In this document: piece by piece, positions 16,530 to 26,300 of the stretch
Layout: every line of letters starts with the position of its first letter
Position numbering within the stretch: position 1 is the first letter of the stretch
From: Rhizophagus prolifer
Taxonomy: Eukaryota > Glomeromycota > Glomeromycetes > Glomerales > Glomeraceae
DNA length: 64,000 bases
Direction: 5' to 3'
Assembly: GCA_019425655.1 (NCBI GenBank)
Contig: NQWY01000012.1
Coordinates: 24,495 to 88,494 of the forward strand
Notes under the pieces: model-generated
What the model was told of the DNA's origin: nothing
Seen by the model: only the letters and a program-made list of their open reading frames with translations
Databases searched by the model: none
Made by a program: the position numbers and the translations under genes

Positions 16530-16537
16530 TACTTTTG
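16530..16537 (+). promoter_or_regulatory. -7 box (TACTTTTG) of the OmpA-family gene
   Basis: This exact TAnnTTTG match lies 23 bp before the ATG at 16560. Confidence 0.5.
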
Positions 16538-16559
16538 AAACGATTAAAATCATTATACT

Positions 16560-17396
16560 ATGAAATTATTTAAGATTTTGACCATCACAGCACTGGGGCT
16601 TTCCCTTGCGTCTTGCGTCAGCAAAAAACAGTTCGATGCCCTTAATCTCAATTACAAACAATGTGTTGAAGATGCTGGTGAAAGAATGCGCCAGATCCAG
16701 GATCTAAAAGGTGAAAACTCATCACTAAAAGGTCAGAACGATTTACTTTTAGGACAAAACAATGCATTAAAATCCAGCTTGGATGCGTGTCTATCCAATG
16801 CAGGAAAAGGTTCTGCAAATATTGATAAACTGGTTGGAGAAATCAACGCTTCTAATGCTTACATCAAGCAATTGATTTCCGGGAAAAGTAGAAATGACAG
16901 TTTGAACATTGCTTTATCTAATAAATTGAAACGTTCCCTTGATAACGTCGCAGACCAGGATGTAGATGTAAAAGTTCTGAAAGGTGTAGTATTGATTTCA
17001 TTATCGGATAAGATGCTTTATCAGGTTGGAAAATATGATATTCAGCCAGCCGCTGCGGATGTTCTTGCTAAAGTGGCTAAAGTTATCAACGATTACGATA
17101 CTTACAGTGTTTTGATCGAAGGTAACACGGATAATACGCCATTGAACAGTGCTAATGCACCAAGAGACAACTGGGATCTTTCTGCTCTTAGAGCGACTGC
17201 CGTTGCAAAAGTTTTACAAAATCAGTTTGGTGTGAATCCTAACAGAATCACTGCAGGTGGTAGATCAGAATATAATCCTAAGACAACTAACGCATCAGTT
17301 TCCGGAAGATCTGAAAACCGAAGAACAGAGATTATCATTATGCCGAAACTGGATGAGTTCATGAAGCTCATGGACATTGCTCCAGTTAAGAAATAA
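16560..17396 (+). CDS. OmpA-family lipoprotein with coiled coil
   Basis: The 278-residue protein has a lipoprotein signal (MKLFKILTITALGLSLASC, lipidated Cys19), a coiled-coil region (about 25-95, with QDLKGENSSLKGQNDLLLGQN) and a C-terminal OmpA/MotB domain. The domain shows LIEGNTDNTPLNS, NWDLSALRATAVAKVL and GRSENRRTEIIIMPK, including the Asp and Arg that bind diaminopimelate. It should be anchored in the outer membrane and hold peptidoglycan through the OmpA domain. It has its own promoter and terminator. Length and order are typical of flavobacterial OmpA-like lipoproteins. Confidence 0.92.
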   Translation: MKLFKILTITALGLSLASCVSKKQFDALNLNYKQCVEDAGERMRQIQDLKGENSSLKGQNDLLLGQNNALKSSLDACLSNAGKGSANIDKLVGEINASNAYIKQLISGKSRNDSLNIALSNKLKRSLDNVADQDVDVKVLKGVVLISLSDKMLYQVGKYDIQPAAADVLAKVAKVINDYDTYSVLIEGNTDNTPLNSANAPRDNWDLSALRATAVAKVLQNQFGVNPNRITAGGRSEYNPKTTNASVSGRSENRRTEIIIMPKLDEFMKLMDIAPVKK

Positions 17397-17420
17397 TACA
17401 ATTCTTAGAAATATAAAATA

Positions 17421-17450
17421 AACCTTGTCAGATTTTGGCAAGGTTTTTTT
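17421..17450 (+). terminator. terminator after the OmpA-family gene
   Basis: AACCTTG and CAAGGTT form a 7-bp stem followed by TTTTTTTG, 25 bp after the stop codon. Confidence 0.8.
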
Positions 17451-17456
17451 GTTTAC

Positions 17457-17464
17457 TAAATTTG
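17457..17464 (+). promoter_or_regulatory. -7 box (TAAATTTG) of the O-methyltransferase gene
   Basis: This exact consensus match lies 19 bp before the ATG at 17483 and directly after the upstream terminator. Confidence 0.5.
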
Positions 17465-17482
17465 AACCTTAATCCTTGATCA

Positions 17483-18130
17483 ATGAGTTATTTTGAAGAA
17501 TTGGACAAAGAGATGGATCGATATCTGGAAGACAACGCTTCCGAAGAGCCTGTCATTTTAAAAAAATTAAGAAAGGAAACTTATCAGAAAACCACTCAGC
17601 CACATATGATCTCCGGTTATCTGCAAGGCCGTTTGTTAAGCATTTTGTCACATATTGTCCAGCCAAAATATGTTTTGGAAATCGGAACATTTACCGGCTA
17701 TGCAGCTCTGAGTATTGCAGAAGGATTACCAAAAGACGGGAAAATCTACACGATTGATAAAAATGAAGATCTGGCTTACATTCCTCAAAAATATTTTGCA
17801 GAAAGTGATTATAAAAACCAAATCGAATTCATCATCGGTGATGCGAAAGAAGAAATCAAAAAACTGGATAAAGTTTGGGATTTGATTTTCATTGATGCAG
17901 ACAAGGAAAGCTATTTGGAATATTTAATGCTCATCAAACCTAATCTCCGTTCCGGAAGTATCATTCTTATTGATAATGTTCTTTGGTACGGAAAAGTGCT
18001 CGAAAATAATCCGAAAGACAAGCAAACCGAACAAATCAAACTCGTGAATAAAATCATTACCGAAGATCCTGATTTCGAAAATCTAATCTTACCTTTGCGG
18101 GACGGATTACACTTGATAAGAAAGAAATAA
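17483..18130 (+). CDS. class I SAM-dependent O-methyltransferase (COG4122 type)
   Basis: The 215-residue protein has the SAM-binding motif LEIGTFTGYAALSIA, the acidic loop YTIDKNED, the metal-site region FIDADKESYLEY, and DNVLWYGKV. These are the hallmarks of divalent-metal-dependent catechol/caffeoyl-CoA-type O-methyltransferases. The substrate is unknown. It is probably followed in the same transcript by the NlpC/P60 gene 30 bp downstream, though the two functions have no obvious link. Confidence 0.92.
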   Translation: MSYFEELDKEMDRYLEDNASEEPVILKKLRKETYQKTTQPHMISGYLQGRLLSILSHIVQPKYVLEIGTFTGYAALSIAEGLPKDGKIYTIDKNEDLAYIPQKYFAESDYKNQIEFIIGDAKEEIKKLDKVWDLIFIDADKESYLEYLMLIKPNLRSGSIILIDNVLWYGKVLENNPKDKQTEQIKLVNKIITEDPDFENLILPLRDGLHLIRKK

Positions 18131-18160
18131 TTCGTATTTTTAAATTCATAATTGATTGAA

Positions 18161-18877
18161 ATGAATAAAGGCATTTGCAATGTTTCCATCGCTCCGCTGA
18201 GAGCAGACAGTTCCGACAAAAGCGAAATTGTATCACAACTTCTTTATGGTGAATCTGCTGATATTTTGGAAGTAAAAGACAACTGGACCAAAATCAAAAC
18301 CCATTACGACAATTATGAAGCGTGGATGGACACAAAACAAATTTCACCGGTTTCTGACGAATTTTTAGCATCAAGAAAAACAAACCTTGTGAAAGAATCT
18401 TTCCAATCTACAATGACAGAAAGTGGAAAAGTGCTTTTATCAATGGGTTCTGAAGTCAATTTTGAAACCACTTCGCCAACACGTGGCCACGATCTCAGCG
18501 AAAGCATTGTCAACTGCGCCAAGGAATTCCTGAATGTTCCCTATCTCTGGGGCGGCAAAAGCTTTTTCGGAATCGATTGCAGTGGTTTTACGCAAATTGT
18601 TTACAAAATCCACGGTATCAAAATCCCGAGAGATACTTATCAGCAGGCCGAGCTAGGAGATGTTTTGACTTTCATAGAAGAAGCAAAGCCTGGCGATTTG
18701 GCATTTTTTGAAAATTCGGAAGGAAGGATTATTCACGTTGGTTTTATCCTAGCAGACCAGAAAATCATCCACGCGCACGGAAAGGTAAGAATTGACAGCT
18801 TGGATTCATCAGGCATTTTCAACAAAGACCAAAACAGACACACACACAAACTGAGATTCATCAGATCTTATTTTTAA
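18161..18877 (+). CDS. C40 (NlpC/P60) peptidase with N-terminal SH3-like region
   Basis: The 238-residue protein has no signal peptide. Residues about 1-75 contain a bacterial SH3-like domain (MNKGICNVSIAPLRADSSDKSEIVSQLLYGE, WTKIKTHYDNYEAWMDTKQI), and the C-terminal half is NlpC/P60 with FFGIDCSGFTQIV (Cys), HVGFI (His) and HAHGKVRID (third polar residue). This layout matches gamma-D-glutamyl-L-diamino-acid endopeptidases (dipeptidyl-peptidase VI/YkfC type), which break down cell-wall peptides, often in the cytoplasm. I use the ATG at 18161; a TTG 9 bp earlier is possible. Confidence 0.88.
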   Translation: MNKGICNVSIAPLRADSSDKSEIVSQLLYGESADILEVKDNWTKIKTHYDNYEAWMDTKQISPVSDEFLASRKTNLVKESFQSTMTESGKVLLSMGSEVNFETTSPTRGHDLSESIVNCAKEFLNVPYLWGGKSFFGIDCSGFTQIVYKIHGIKIPRDTYQQAELGDVLTFIEEAKPGDLAFFENSEGRIIHVGFILADQKIIHAHGKVRIDSLDSSGIFNKDQNRHTHKLRFIRSYF

Positions 18878-18882
18878 AAATA

Positions 18883-18909
18883 AAAAGCTTCCAATTTTTG
18901 GAAGCTTTT
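18883..18909. terminator. bidirectional terminator
   Basis: A 12-bp perfect stem (AAAAGCTTCCAA/TTGGAAGCTTTT) with a 3-nt loop is flanked by A and T tracts. It separates the convergent NlpC/P60 gene and the small membrane protein gene. Confidence 0.85.
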
Positions 18910-18927
18910 ATTTATTATTAAGAAGAA

Positions 18928-19182
18928 TTACTTTATCAGATTTCTTGATTTAGCTTCTTCTTTTACTTTTCCATGGCTCATAATATTGGCAATCAAAACC
19001 GGTAAAAATGCCAAAGGTAAAAATGTAAACACTCCAAAACCCTGAGTAATGCTGATATAAACGCAGGTTATAATCATAATGAAAAAGATGACAGAAAAAG
19101 ATATCAAAACTGTTCTTGCGATCTTCAGATTCTTCAACACTTGCTCATTGCTTAATTCTGAAAGGTTTTCTGATCTTTTCAT
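18928..19182 (-). CDS. small two-helix membrane protein, function unknown
   Basis: The 84-residue protein has a polar N terminus (MKRSENLSELSNEQVLKNLK), two hydrophobic helices (about 24-46 and 51-68) and a short basic tail (HGKVKEEAKSRNLIK). It follows the TonB-dependent receptor gene by 18 bp on the same strand, so it is probably expressed with it. I do not recognise a characterised family. A role linked to the receptor is only a guess from position. Confidence 0.7.
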   Translation of the reverse strand: MKRSENLSELSNEQVLKNLKIARTVLISFSVIFFIMIITCVYISITQGFGVFTFLPLAFLPVLIANIMSHGKVKEEAKSRNLIK

Positions 19183-19200
19183 AGGATTTGATTTTGATAA

Positions 19201-21636
19201 TTACAGTTTGAAATTCACTGACACGTTAAAGAATCTCCCTGTCAATCTTACCGGAACCGGATAATAGACGTGCGGAGAAGAATTAACATCACTGATCCAT
19301 TGATTGGCAATCGTGTTATTGATATTAAATGCGTTGAAAATCTGAACGCCTAAAGTTAGTTCTTTAAAGTTTCTCCAGAAAGTTCCGCTGGCTTTATTAT
19401 CTTTTTGATCGATGAAAACTTTTGTCAAACCGATATCCACTCTTTTATAAGCCGGCAATGTTTTTTGATAACGATAAGCTGCCAGATAATCCGGCAAACC
19501 ATTAGAATCAAATAAAACAGGTGTTCCTGACGGTAATCCGCTTGCATAGGTCAAAGTCAGGTTAACTCTCATACTTGGGAACTTTGGCATATAATCCTGA
19601 TAGAACATAGAGAATTTGAAACGTTGGTCAGTTGGTCTTGGAATATATCCCATCCCTTCGATATTCTCATAAACTCTTGCATAACTCGCAGAAACCCAGG
19701 AATCAATACCCGGAACAAATTGCCCGAATAATCTTGCATCAACTCCATAAGCATAACCTTCGGAATTATTTTTGCCTGAATACCTAACTCTCACGTTATC
19801 TAAATAATACGGAATTAGATTTTCCATCTTTTTGTAATATGCTTCTGAAGTCAGCTTAAATTTCCTATCCTTAATTTGGAATTCGTAATCATTGGATAAA
19901 ATAACCTGATAAGATTTCTGAGCTGTAATATCCGAATTAAAAGCACCCGTCAGATCTTTAATTTCTTTATAAAATGGCGCCTGATAATAAACTCCGCCCG
20001 CAAGCTTGAACAACATATCCATATCCCAGTTTGGCTTCACCGCAATCTGCGCTCTCGGACTGAATAATGTTTCTTTGTTAAAGCTCCAGTTCTGGATTCT
20101 CGCACCTCCGTTTACAAAAACTCTGTTATTTCCCCAATAGAATTTTTTCGAAAACTGAGCATAAGCTGAAATTCTTGTTGGTGTAATATTATTTTGCCCG
20201 GCAATATGGTAGTTAAGATTAAGATCAGATATATCCAATTGTCCTGGAAGAACAAAATCTCTTGGATTACTGTAACCAATAGAATCTACAAATTGCCATT
20301 CATTAGTAAAATCCTTTATCGTTTCTCTCTCGAATTTTGCCCCAACTTCGATATCCGTATTGATGTCCGGAGAAAACTTGGTTCTGAACTGGGATCCAAC
20401 TACTCTAACTAATAAGTCATTTCTGGCGTGATCAATTTGTCCGCCAGCGTCATAGCCCGCAACAGGATTTCCATCCTCATCAAAAGCTTCTAAAATATAT
20501 CCCGATGCGATTGAATAGTATTCTCTTTCTCTGTTTTGATAAGCAAAATTATCAAGTGTAAACTGCCATTTTTTACTAGGCTTGAAATTCACACTTACAG
20601 TTCCCATCATATTTTTATATTGGTCATCTTCTTGCCCATTATAGAAAACCGTCAGTTTCAATGGCTGTAAAAGGCTTCCAAAATCTACTTCCTTTTTTTT
20701 AGGATACATCTCGTAATCGTTCTTTGCAAAATATCCTAAAAACGATAAAGACCACTTGTCATTAAACTGATAATTAAGATAAGACTGCAAATCAAAATAT
20801 CTTGGATTGAAATCTGTATCTTCATTCAAAGTATTAAGAACCAAATTAGTATTTCTATATCTCCCGGAAACGATTCCTGAGAATTTTTTATCTTTCGAAG
20901 CAAAGCCTGTTGATAATCTCCCACCAATTAAACTCGCTTCCCCGGAAAGTTCAAATTTTTCCGGTTGTCTGTAATAGATATTGAGAGCAGACGACATTTT
21001 ATCACCATATCTTGGTTCAAAGCCACCAGCAGAGAAATTAATTGTGGAAACCATATCGGGATTAATGATACTCATCCCTTCCTGTAAAGAATTACGAACC
21101 AAAAATGGTCTGTAAAGCTCAATATCATTGATGTATATCAGATTCTCGTCATAGTTTCCTCCTCTTACCATATATTGGGAACTCAGTTCTGCATTGGAGT
21201 TTACAGAAGGTAAACTTTTAATAAGACTTTCTACACCGCCGCCTAACGAAATCACTGTCTGAGCTTCTTTTGCAGAAATCTCAATGGATGTCAGGTCGTT
21301 GGTTTTATTTTTAGCTCTTTTCTGGAAAACAACTTCCTGAATCTCATTCTCCTTAACCGCCGGCAGGAAAAGGACATTGATCGATTGTGATCTTGGCGAT
21401 GTTTTGATGAGCTTGGAAAAACCTTTGAAGTTTTCCTTTTGAACCTTTAATTCCTGTTCAGAATCTGCTAATGGAATCCTGATGAATCCGTTTTTATCGG
21501 TCTGGTAAGTTTGATTATTATAAGTGACTTCTGCTTCAGAAACGGTTTTTCCATCTTCGTCCAGGACTTTTAGATTGATTTGAGAAAAAGCCAGTACCGG
21601 CAGAAAGAAAAGAATTAAAAGGATATAATTTTTCAA
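19201..21636 (-). CDS. TonB-dependent outer-membrane receptor
   Basis: The 811-residue protein has a signal peptide (MKNYILLILFFLPVLAFSQ) and a carboxypeptidase-regulatory-like beta-sandwich (about 20-90, INLKVLDEDGKTVSEAEVTYNN). A plug domain (about 125-235) holds GGGVESLIKSLPSVNSNAELSSQYMVRGGNYDENLIYINDIELYRP. A 22-strand type barrel follows and ends with FFNVSVNFKL, a terminal aromatic-rich strand typical of outer-membrane barrels. It takes up a ligand across the outer membrane using TonB energy. No SusD-like partner is adjacent, so a glycan-uptake pair is unlikely. The ligand is unknown. Confidence 0.93.
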   Translation of the reverse strand: MKNYILLILFFLPVLAFSQINLKVLDEDGKTVSEAEVTYNNQTYQTDKNGFIRIPLADSEQELKVQKENFKGFSKLIKTSPRSQSINVLFLPAVKENEIQEVVFQKRAKNKTNDLTSIEISAKEAQTVISLGGGVESLIKSLPSVNSNAELSSQYMVRGGNYDENLIYINDIELYRPFLVRNSLQEGMSIINPDMVSTINFSAGGFEPRYGDKMSSALNIYYRQPEKFELSGEASLIGGRLSTGFASKDKKFSGIVSGRYRNTNLVLNTLNEDTDFNPRYFDLQSYLNYQFNDKWSLSFLGYFAKNDYEMYPKKKEVDFGSLLQPLKLTVFYNGQEDDQYKNMMGTVSVNFKPSKKWQFTLDNFAYQNREREYYSIASGYILEAFDEDGNPVAGYDAGGQIDHARNDLLVRVVGSQFRTKFSPDINTDIEVGAKFERETIKDFTNEWQFVDSIGYSNPRDFVLPGQLDISDLNLNYHIAGQNNITPTRISAYAQFSKKFYWGNNRVFVNGGARIQNWSFNKETLFSPRAQIAVKPNWDMDMLFKLAGGVYYQAPFYKEIKDLTGAFNSDITAQKSYQVILSNDYEFQIKDRKFKLTSEAYYKKMENLIPYYLDNVRVRYSGKNNSEGYAYGVDARLFGQFVPGIDSWVSASYARVYENIEGMGYIPRPTDQRFKFSMFYQDYMPKFPSMRVNLTLTYASGLPSGTPVLFDSNGLPDYLAAYRYQKTLPAYKRVDIGLTKVFIDQKDNKASGTFWRNFKELTLGVQIFNAFNINNTIANQWISDVNSSPHVYYPVPVRLTGRFFNVSVNFKL

Positions 21637-21684
21637 AGCTGTAGTTTTTTATCTAAATTTATTTTTAACACATTCTTGAATCAA

Positions 21685-21692
21685 CAAAAATA
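21685..21692 (-). promoter_or_regulatory. -7 box (TATTTTTG) of the TonB receptor gene
   Basis: This minus-strand exact TAnnTTTG match lies 48 bp before the ATG at 21636. Confidence 0.45.
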
Positions 21693-21755
21693 GCAATTAA
21701 TACAAAGAACGAAAGAATATTTGTAAATCTTATACGAAAAACTGAAATTAATAAA

Positions 21756-21778
21756 AAAGTCCGGCAATTCCGGACTTT
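21756..21778 (-). terminator. terminator of kdsA
   Basis: AAAGTCCGG and CCGGACTTT form a 9-bp stem with a 5-nt loop, and on the minus strand T-rich sequence follows (complement of 21750-21758). It starts 5 bp past the kdsA stop. Confidence 0.85.
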
Positions 21779-21782
21779 ATTT

Positions 21783-22592
21783 TTATAGTATCGCTTCTCG
21801 GATTCTTGTTAATTTTCCGAGTAAACCGTCCAGTAAATCCAATTTTAGCATATTGGCGCCATCGGATTTTGCGACAGAAGGATCAGGATGTGTCTCTATA
21901 AACAATCCGTCTGCTCCAACAGCAATTCCCGCTTTGGCAATGGTTTCAATCAACGCTGGTCTTCCGCCCGTAACACCGGAATTCTGATTCGGTTGCTGAA
22001 GCGAGTGCGTTACGTCCAATATCACCGGAGAATATTCTCTCATGGTTGGGATTCCACGGAAATCTACTACAAGATCTGTGTAACCAAAAGAATTACCTCT
22101 TTCAATGATGGCCGTCTTATCGTTTCCGGAATCCTTTACTTTCTGAACTGCAAACTTCATTGACTCTGGCGAAAGGAATTGTCCTTTTTTAAGCGTTACT
22201 GCTTTTCCTGTTTCAGCAGCAGCGATCAAAAGATCTGTTTGCCTTATTAGAAATGCAGGAATTTGTAAAACATCCACATATTCCGCAGCCAAAGCAGCAT
22301 GACCATTTTCATGAATATCTGTTGTTGTAGGAATATTAAAGGTCTCTCCTACTTTTCTAAGAATCTTTAAAGCTTTCTCATCACCAATTCCTGTGAAAGA
22401 ATCGACACGACTTCTGTTGGCCTTTCTGAAAGAACCTTTGAAGATATAAGGAATATTGTATTTGTCAGAAAGCTTCACGATATGTTCTGCAATCTGCAAA
22501 GCCATTGTTTCATCTTCGATCGCGCAAGGTCCTGCAATCAGGAAAAAGTTCCTGGAATCTTTGTGATGAATGTTATCTAAATATTGTATCAT
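21783..22592 (-). CDS. kdsA: 3-deoxy-8-phosphooctulonate synthase
   Basis: The 269-residue TIM-barrel enzyme shows LIAGPCAIEDE, YIFKGSFRKANRSRVDSF, DIHENGHAA, LIRQTDLLIAAAETGK, VDFRGIP, DVTHSLQQPNQ and GLFIETHPDPSVAKSDGANML, matching KdsA throughout. It condenses phosphoenolpyruvate with arabinose 5-phosphate to make Kdo-8-phosphate for the lipopolysaccharide core. The Cys at residue 23 (GPCAIE) is the residue that marks the metal-dependent subclass; metal-independent KdsA has Asn there. It is a single gene with a promoter box at 22647-22654. Confidence 0.97.
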   Translation of the reverse strand: MIQYLDNIHHKDSRNFFLIAGPCAIEDETMALQIAEHIVKLSDKYNIPYIFKGSFRKANRSRVDSFTGIGDEKALKILRKVGETFNIPTTTDIHENGHAALAAEYVDVLQIPAFLIRQTDLLIAAAETGKAVTLKKGQFLSPESMKFAVQKVKDSGNDKTAIIERGNSFGYTDLVVDFRGIPTMREYSPVILDVTHSLQQPNQNSGVTGGRPALIETIAKAGIAVGADGLFIETHPDPSVAKSDGANMLKLDLLDGLLGKLTRIREAIL

Positions 22593-22646
22593 TTTTTTGA
22601 TTTTAAATTATAAATTTCAGATTGTTTTCTGTCTGAAAATCGAATA

Positions 22647-22654
22647 CAAATATA
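22647..22654 (-). promoter_or_regulatory. -7 box (TATATTTG) of kdsA
   Basis: This minus-strand exact consensus match lies 54 bp before the ATG. Confidence 0.45.
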
Positions 22655-22711
22655 CGGAATTAATGCAGGAAAACCTTTTCCAACCCAAACTATCGAAAGG
22701 GTTGAAATTAT

Positions 22712-23245
22712 CTATTTATTGAATTTCTTGATAATCTTTTCAAACGTATTGACATTCCTGCTCGTCATTTTATCTTTCAGACTTTTCTTCCCGAGAACTT
22801 TACCGAAATCGGAATCCAAAGTCTGACCTTTGGGAACTTGCCAATAGAATATATTATTGACGATTTTCCCTTTTTCGCCTTCTGATTTGCTTGATTTCTC
22901 GAATTCTTCTAATAACGTTTCTTCTACTTTTTCTGAGCCGAGGAAAATGTAATTGTGGAAATTCTCTATTGGCGGAAAAGGGTCATTTTTCAAGATTTCG
23001 TTGATTTCTTTTTCATTTTTGATGAAGAGAAAAGCTTCGTAATTGAAATGTTCCGACATTGCTTTTTCCAGAATTGTCTTCAGTTCCGTCGAATTTTTAT
23101 CTGATTGGAACAGGATATTACCGCTTGCCAAAACCGAAGATACATTTTGGACGCCAGCATCCGAAAAGACTTTGCAGACATCTGCCATTTTCATATTAGT
23201 TCCTTTGACATTGACACCTCGGAGAAAAGCACAGAAATTGATCAT
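22712..23245 (-). CDS. DUF1697 family protein
   Basis: The 177-residue protein starts MINFCAFLRGVNVKGTNMKMADVCKVFSDAGVQNVSSVLASGNILF, the DUF1697 signature (ALLRGINVGG-like start, then ASGN). Later FLGSEKVEETLL and the C-terminal KSLKDKMTSRNVNTFEKI fit the family (xxTxRNWNT). The family is cytoplasmic and has no established function. I use the ATG at 23243-23245; the longer frame adds an unlikely 23-residue extension. It is a single gene. Confidence 0.88.
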   Translation of the reverse strand: MINFCAFLRGVNVKGTNMKMADVCKVFSDAGVQNVSSVLASGNILFQSDKNSTELKTILEKAMSEHFNYEAFLFIKNEKEINEILKNDPFPPIENFHNYIFLGSEKVEETLLEEFEKSSKSEGEKGKIVNNIFYWQVPKGQTLDSDFGKVLGKKSLKDKMTSRNVNTFEKIIKKFNK

Positions 23246-23314
23246 AGTTGATAGTTGATGGTTAATGACAAAATTACATTTTAAAATTTTGACTGATGGA
23301 TAATACTTAAACAA

Positions 23315-23348
23315 AACCCTTTCAGAGTTTTAGAGCTCTGAAAGGGTT
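23315..23348 (-). terminator. terminator after the GT117 gene
   Basis: A perfect 13-bp stem AACCCTTTCAGAG/CTCTGAAAGGGTT, with further AGAGCT symmetry in the loop, lies 25 bp past the stop of the gene at 23373-26858 on the minus strand. The minus-strand continuation (TTGTTTAAG) has only a short T-run. Confidence 0.65.
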
Positions 23349-23372
23349 AATATATTTTGAGTAGATAACATT

Positions 23373-26300
23373 CTACTGGGTGACTTTCATCAGCTGTTTC
23401 GTGATGTTGTCCATCTTTTCAGCTTCATAAGTCGTATCGTAATCTTTCATAATATCGAAAAGATAAGAATAGAACGATGTCACTTTCTGGACATCATCTG
23501 CTTTTTTGAAAGCCTTTTCTTTGCCCATCTCCTGCAAATCTTTGATGAATGTATTGAATCTCTTATCAATGACATTCAGAGATTTTATAAGATATTGATA
23601 GCCTTTTTCTTTCTGGCCGATTTTGTTATAAGCATCAGAAACCGCACCAACTACCAAAGAATATTCCATCGGTTTGGTTTTCATTTGTCTTGCTGCATAA
23701 ACCTGGAATTTCGGCGATAATCTAGTGTAATAATCATACTCTTCGAAGATTCCTTTCTTAAGGTCTTCTGCCAGTTTTAGCCCTTTTTGCTCTTGTCCGG
23801 CAACGATATAGGCGTAAACAATAGAACTCAAAGACCTTGGGTCATTGTATTTGGAAACCGGGATTTCTCTGCTTGCCAAATCTAGAACTTCGATCGCTTT
23901 TTGCTTCTCGCCTTTCAGAACCAAAGCTTCTGCAGCTCTGCTTGCAGATGACCTGTAACTTACAATATTCTGTGTACAAGTCTCATCAAAATGAACTTTC
24001 AAATCCTTGAAATTACCCCATCTGTAATTTTTTACAATGTTGTAAAGCTCGTCTGCATTTACCATTCCCAATTCGCCGTCCGAAGATTCTTCCGTTTTGA
24101 TTGGAACCAATCTGTAACTGAATCCATCAAACTTAAGATAATTGGACAGGAAGAATAGATTGCTTCCGTCATAGATTCCACCGCTTGAGAAGTTGATCGG
24201 ACGTTTCCAATCGAAGTTCGCAAGGATATCCAGCATCATCATATTATTCTTGAACATACTAGAACCTTTATAATCGATGACGATTTGTTTTTCTGCTTTT
24301 TGCGCTTCGGCTGGCGTGATGATGCCTGATTTAACGGCATTATTCACATTCACCGGAAGTACAAATTTGGAAACCGGAAGGAAGTTGAATTTCTCATAAC
24401 GCTCTTCCCCAAAAATCATTTTAACGATTTCATCTTTTGCAGGAGATTTCATTTTCAAGAAATTAATAGCCTCTTTCATCGTAATCGAATCCTGGGTCAG
24501 ATATTTTCTGAAAGCCGCAAATTCTGTATCTGGCACACCCTGGTCTTTTAGATTCGCAAAAATATTAGACCAATCATCTTTAGTCATCATATAAACCTGG
24601 TCGTTGGAACCTTCGCGGTAATCTTCATGAGTTAAAGTTGAAGGAACCGGCATTGAGTTATACGTTCTTCTCTTCACTTGGTCAATATTCCAAGGTGTCG
24701 ATAACAATGTGAAATTGACCACTTTTACATCCGGACGGAATTCCTCAGTCTCCTGAATGGCCCAAACCGGATACGTATCATTATCACCATAAACGAACAT
24801 TATGCCGTCTTTCGGTAAAGATTTTAAACTTGAATAAGCGTAATCGTAAGCTGTGTAACGTCCACTTCTGTCGTGAACATTATAATTCTGAAAGCCCATC
24901 ATAAAAGGAATTCCTAATAAAACTACGCCTACAATAATCTGAGCTGATTTGCTTTTTACTTTTTTCTGAAGCAACCAATAGATTGCAGCGACACCTAATC
25001 CAATCCAAATCGCAAATGCGTAGAAGGAACCTACCATCGCATAATCTCTTTCACGAGGTTCGAATGGTTTCATCCCTGTGTAGAATACAATCCCGACACT
25101 TGTTAAAATGAATAAAGATAATATTGCATAGAATCTTCCGAAATCTCTATTAAGTTGAAAGAAAAATCCTAGTAATCCCAAAATTAATGGAAGCATAAAG
25201 AACTTCACTGTACTTTCATTCTGGAATTTAGCAGGCATCTCGCTCTGGTCGCCCCAAATATTATTATCGATGAAAGGAATCCCTGTAATAAAGTTTCCAT
25301 TCGTATTTTCCATATGCCCTTCGACATCATTCTGGCGACCTGCAAAATTCCAAAGCAAATATCTTCCGAAGTAATAGTAATTCTGGAATGTGATGAAATA
25401 GTCAAGATTCTGAGCTAAAGTCGGTTTCTGAACATTGATAATTCCGAATTGTTTCGCTTTCAGATAATCATCCATTTTGATGGTTCCGTTCTCATATTTT
25501 TGACGAAGTTCATCAAAGAATTGTTTTGCTTCCGGACTTTCGGAGATTTGCTCATTCCCATAATTGAAAGTGAAATCCGGCGCACCGTACATTGAGATGT
25601 AATTCGGCATTACTGATTTATCCTCACTAAACATTCTTGGTAAGAATCCAACGTGTTCTTTGCTGTAAACATAATTGAACTTCTCTCCTACTTTGCGATA
25701 TTGTCCAGTTGTAGCATCTTTCTCGTAAGTATCACCTGTTTTTTCAGTTTTGTAACTTCCGTCTTCATTTTTCTCGATTCCATTCGGGTCAAGATAAGCG
25801 GTATAATTTTGTCCGTACAAAGTTGGCCAGTCACCGTATTGTTCTCGGTTATAGTAATCCAGCATTCCCAAAGCGTTGTCAGGGTCATTAAGGTTCATTG
25901 GCGGATTGGCAATAGCTCTGATCGGGATGACCAGCCAGCAAGAAAATCCAATTATCATATAAACAACTGATAATGCAACTGTTTGATACAATGATTTCCC
26001 GGTTTTTCTTGTATAAGTAATGAATAAATAGCAAAGAACTGACAAAATAACAAATGCGAAAACTGTCCCTGAGTGAAAAGGCAGACCTAGTCCGTTAACA
26101 AAGAATATTTCAGATTTTCCGAATAACGTCATTATGACAGGGAAAATAATCTTGAAGACAATCGCCAGAATTACCAGCGTAATTCCATTAGCCCAAAGGA
26201 AAGATTTCCAGGTGAACTTATAATTTCTTGTATAATAAATCAGGCAAACTGCCGGCAATGCCAACATACACATCATATGTACACCGATAGACAAACCGAT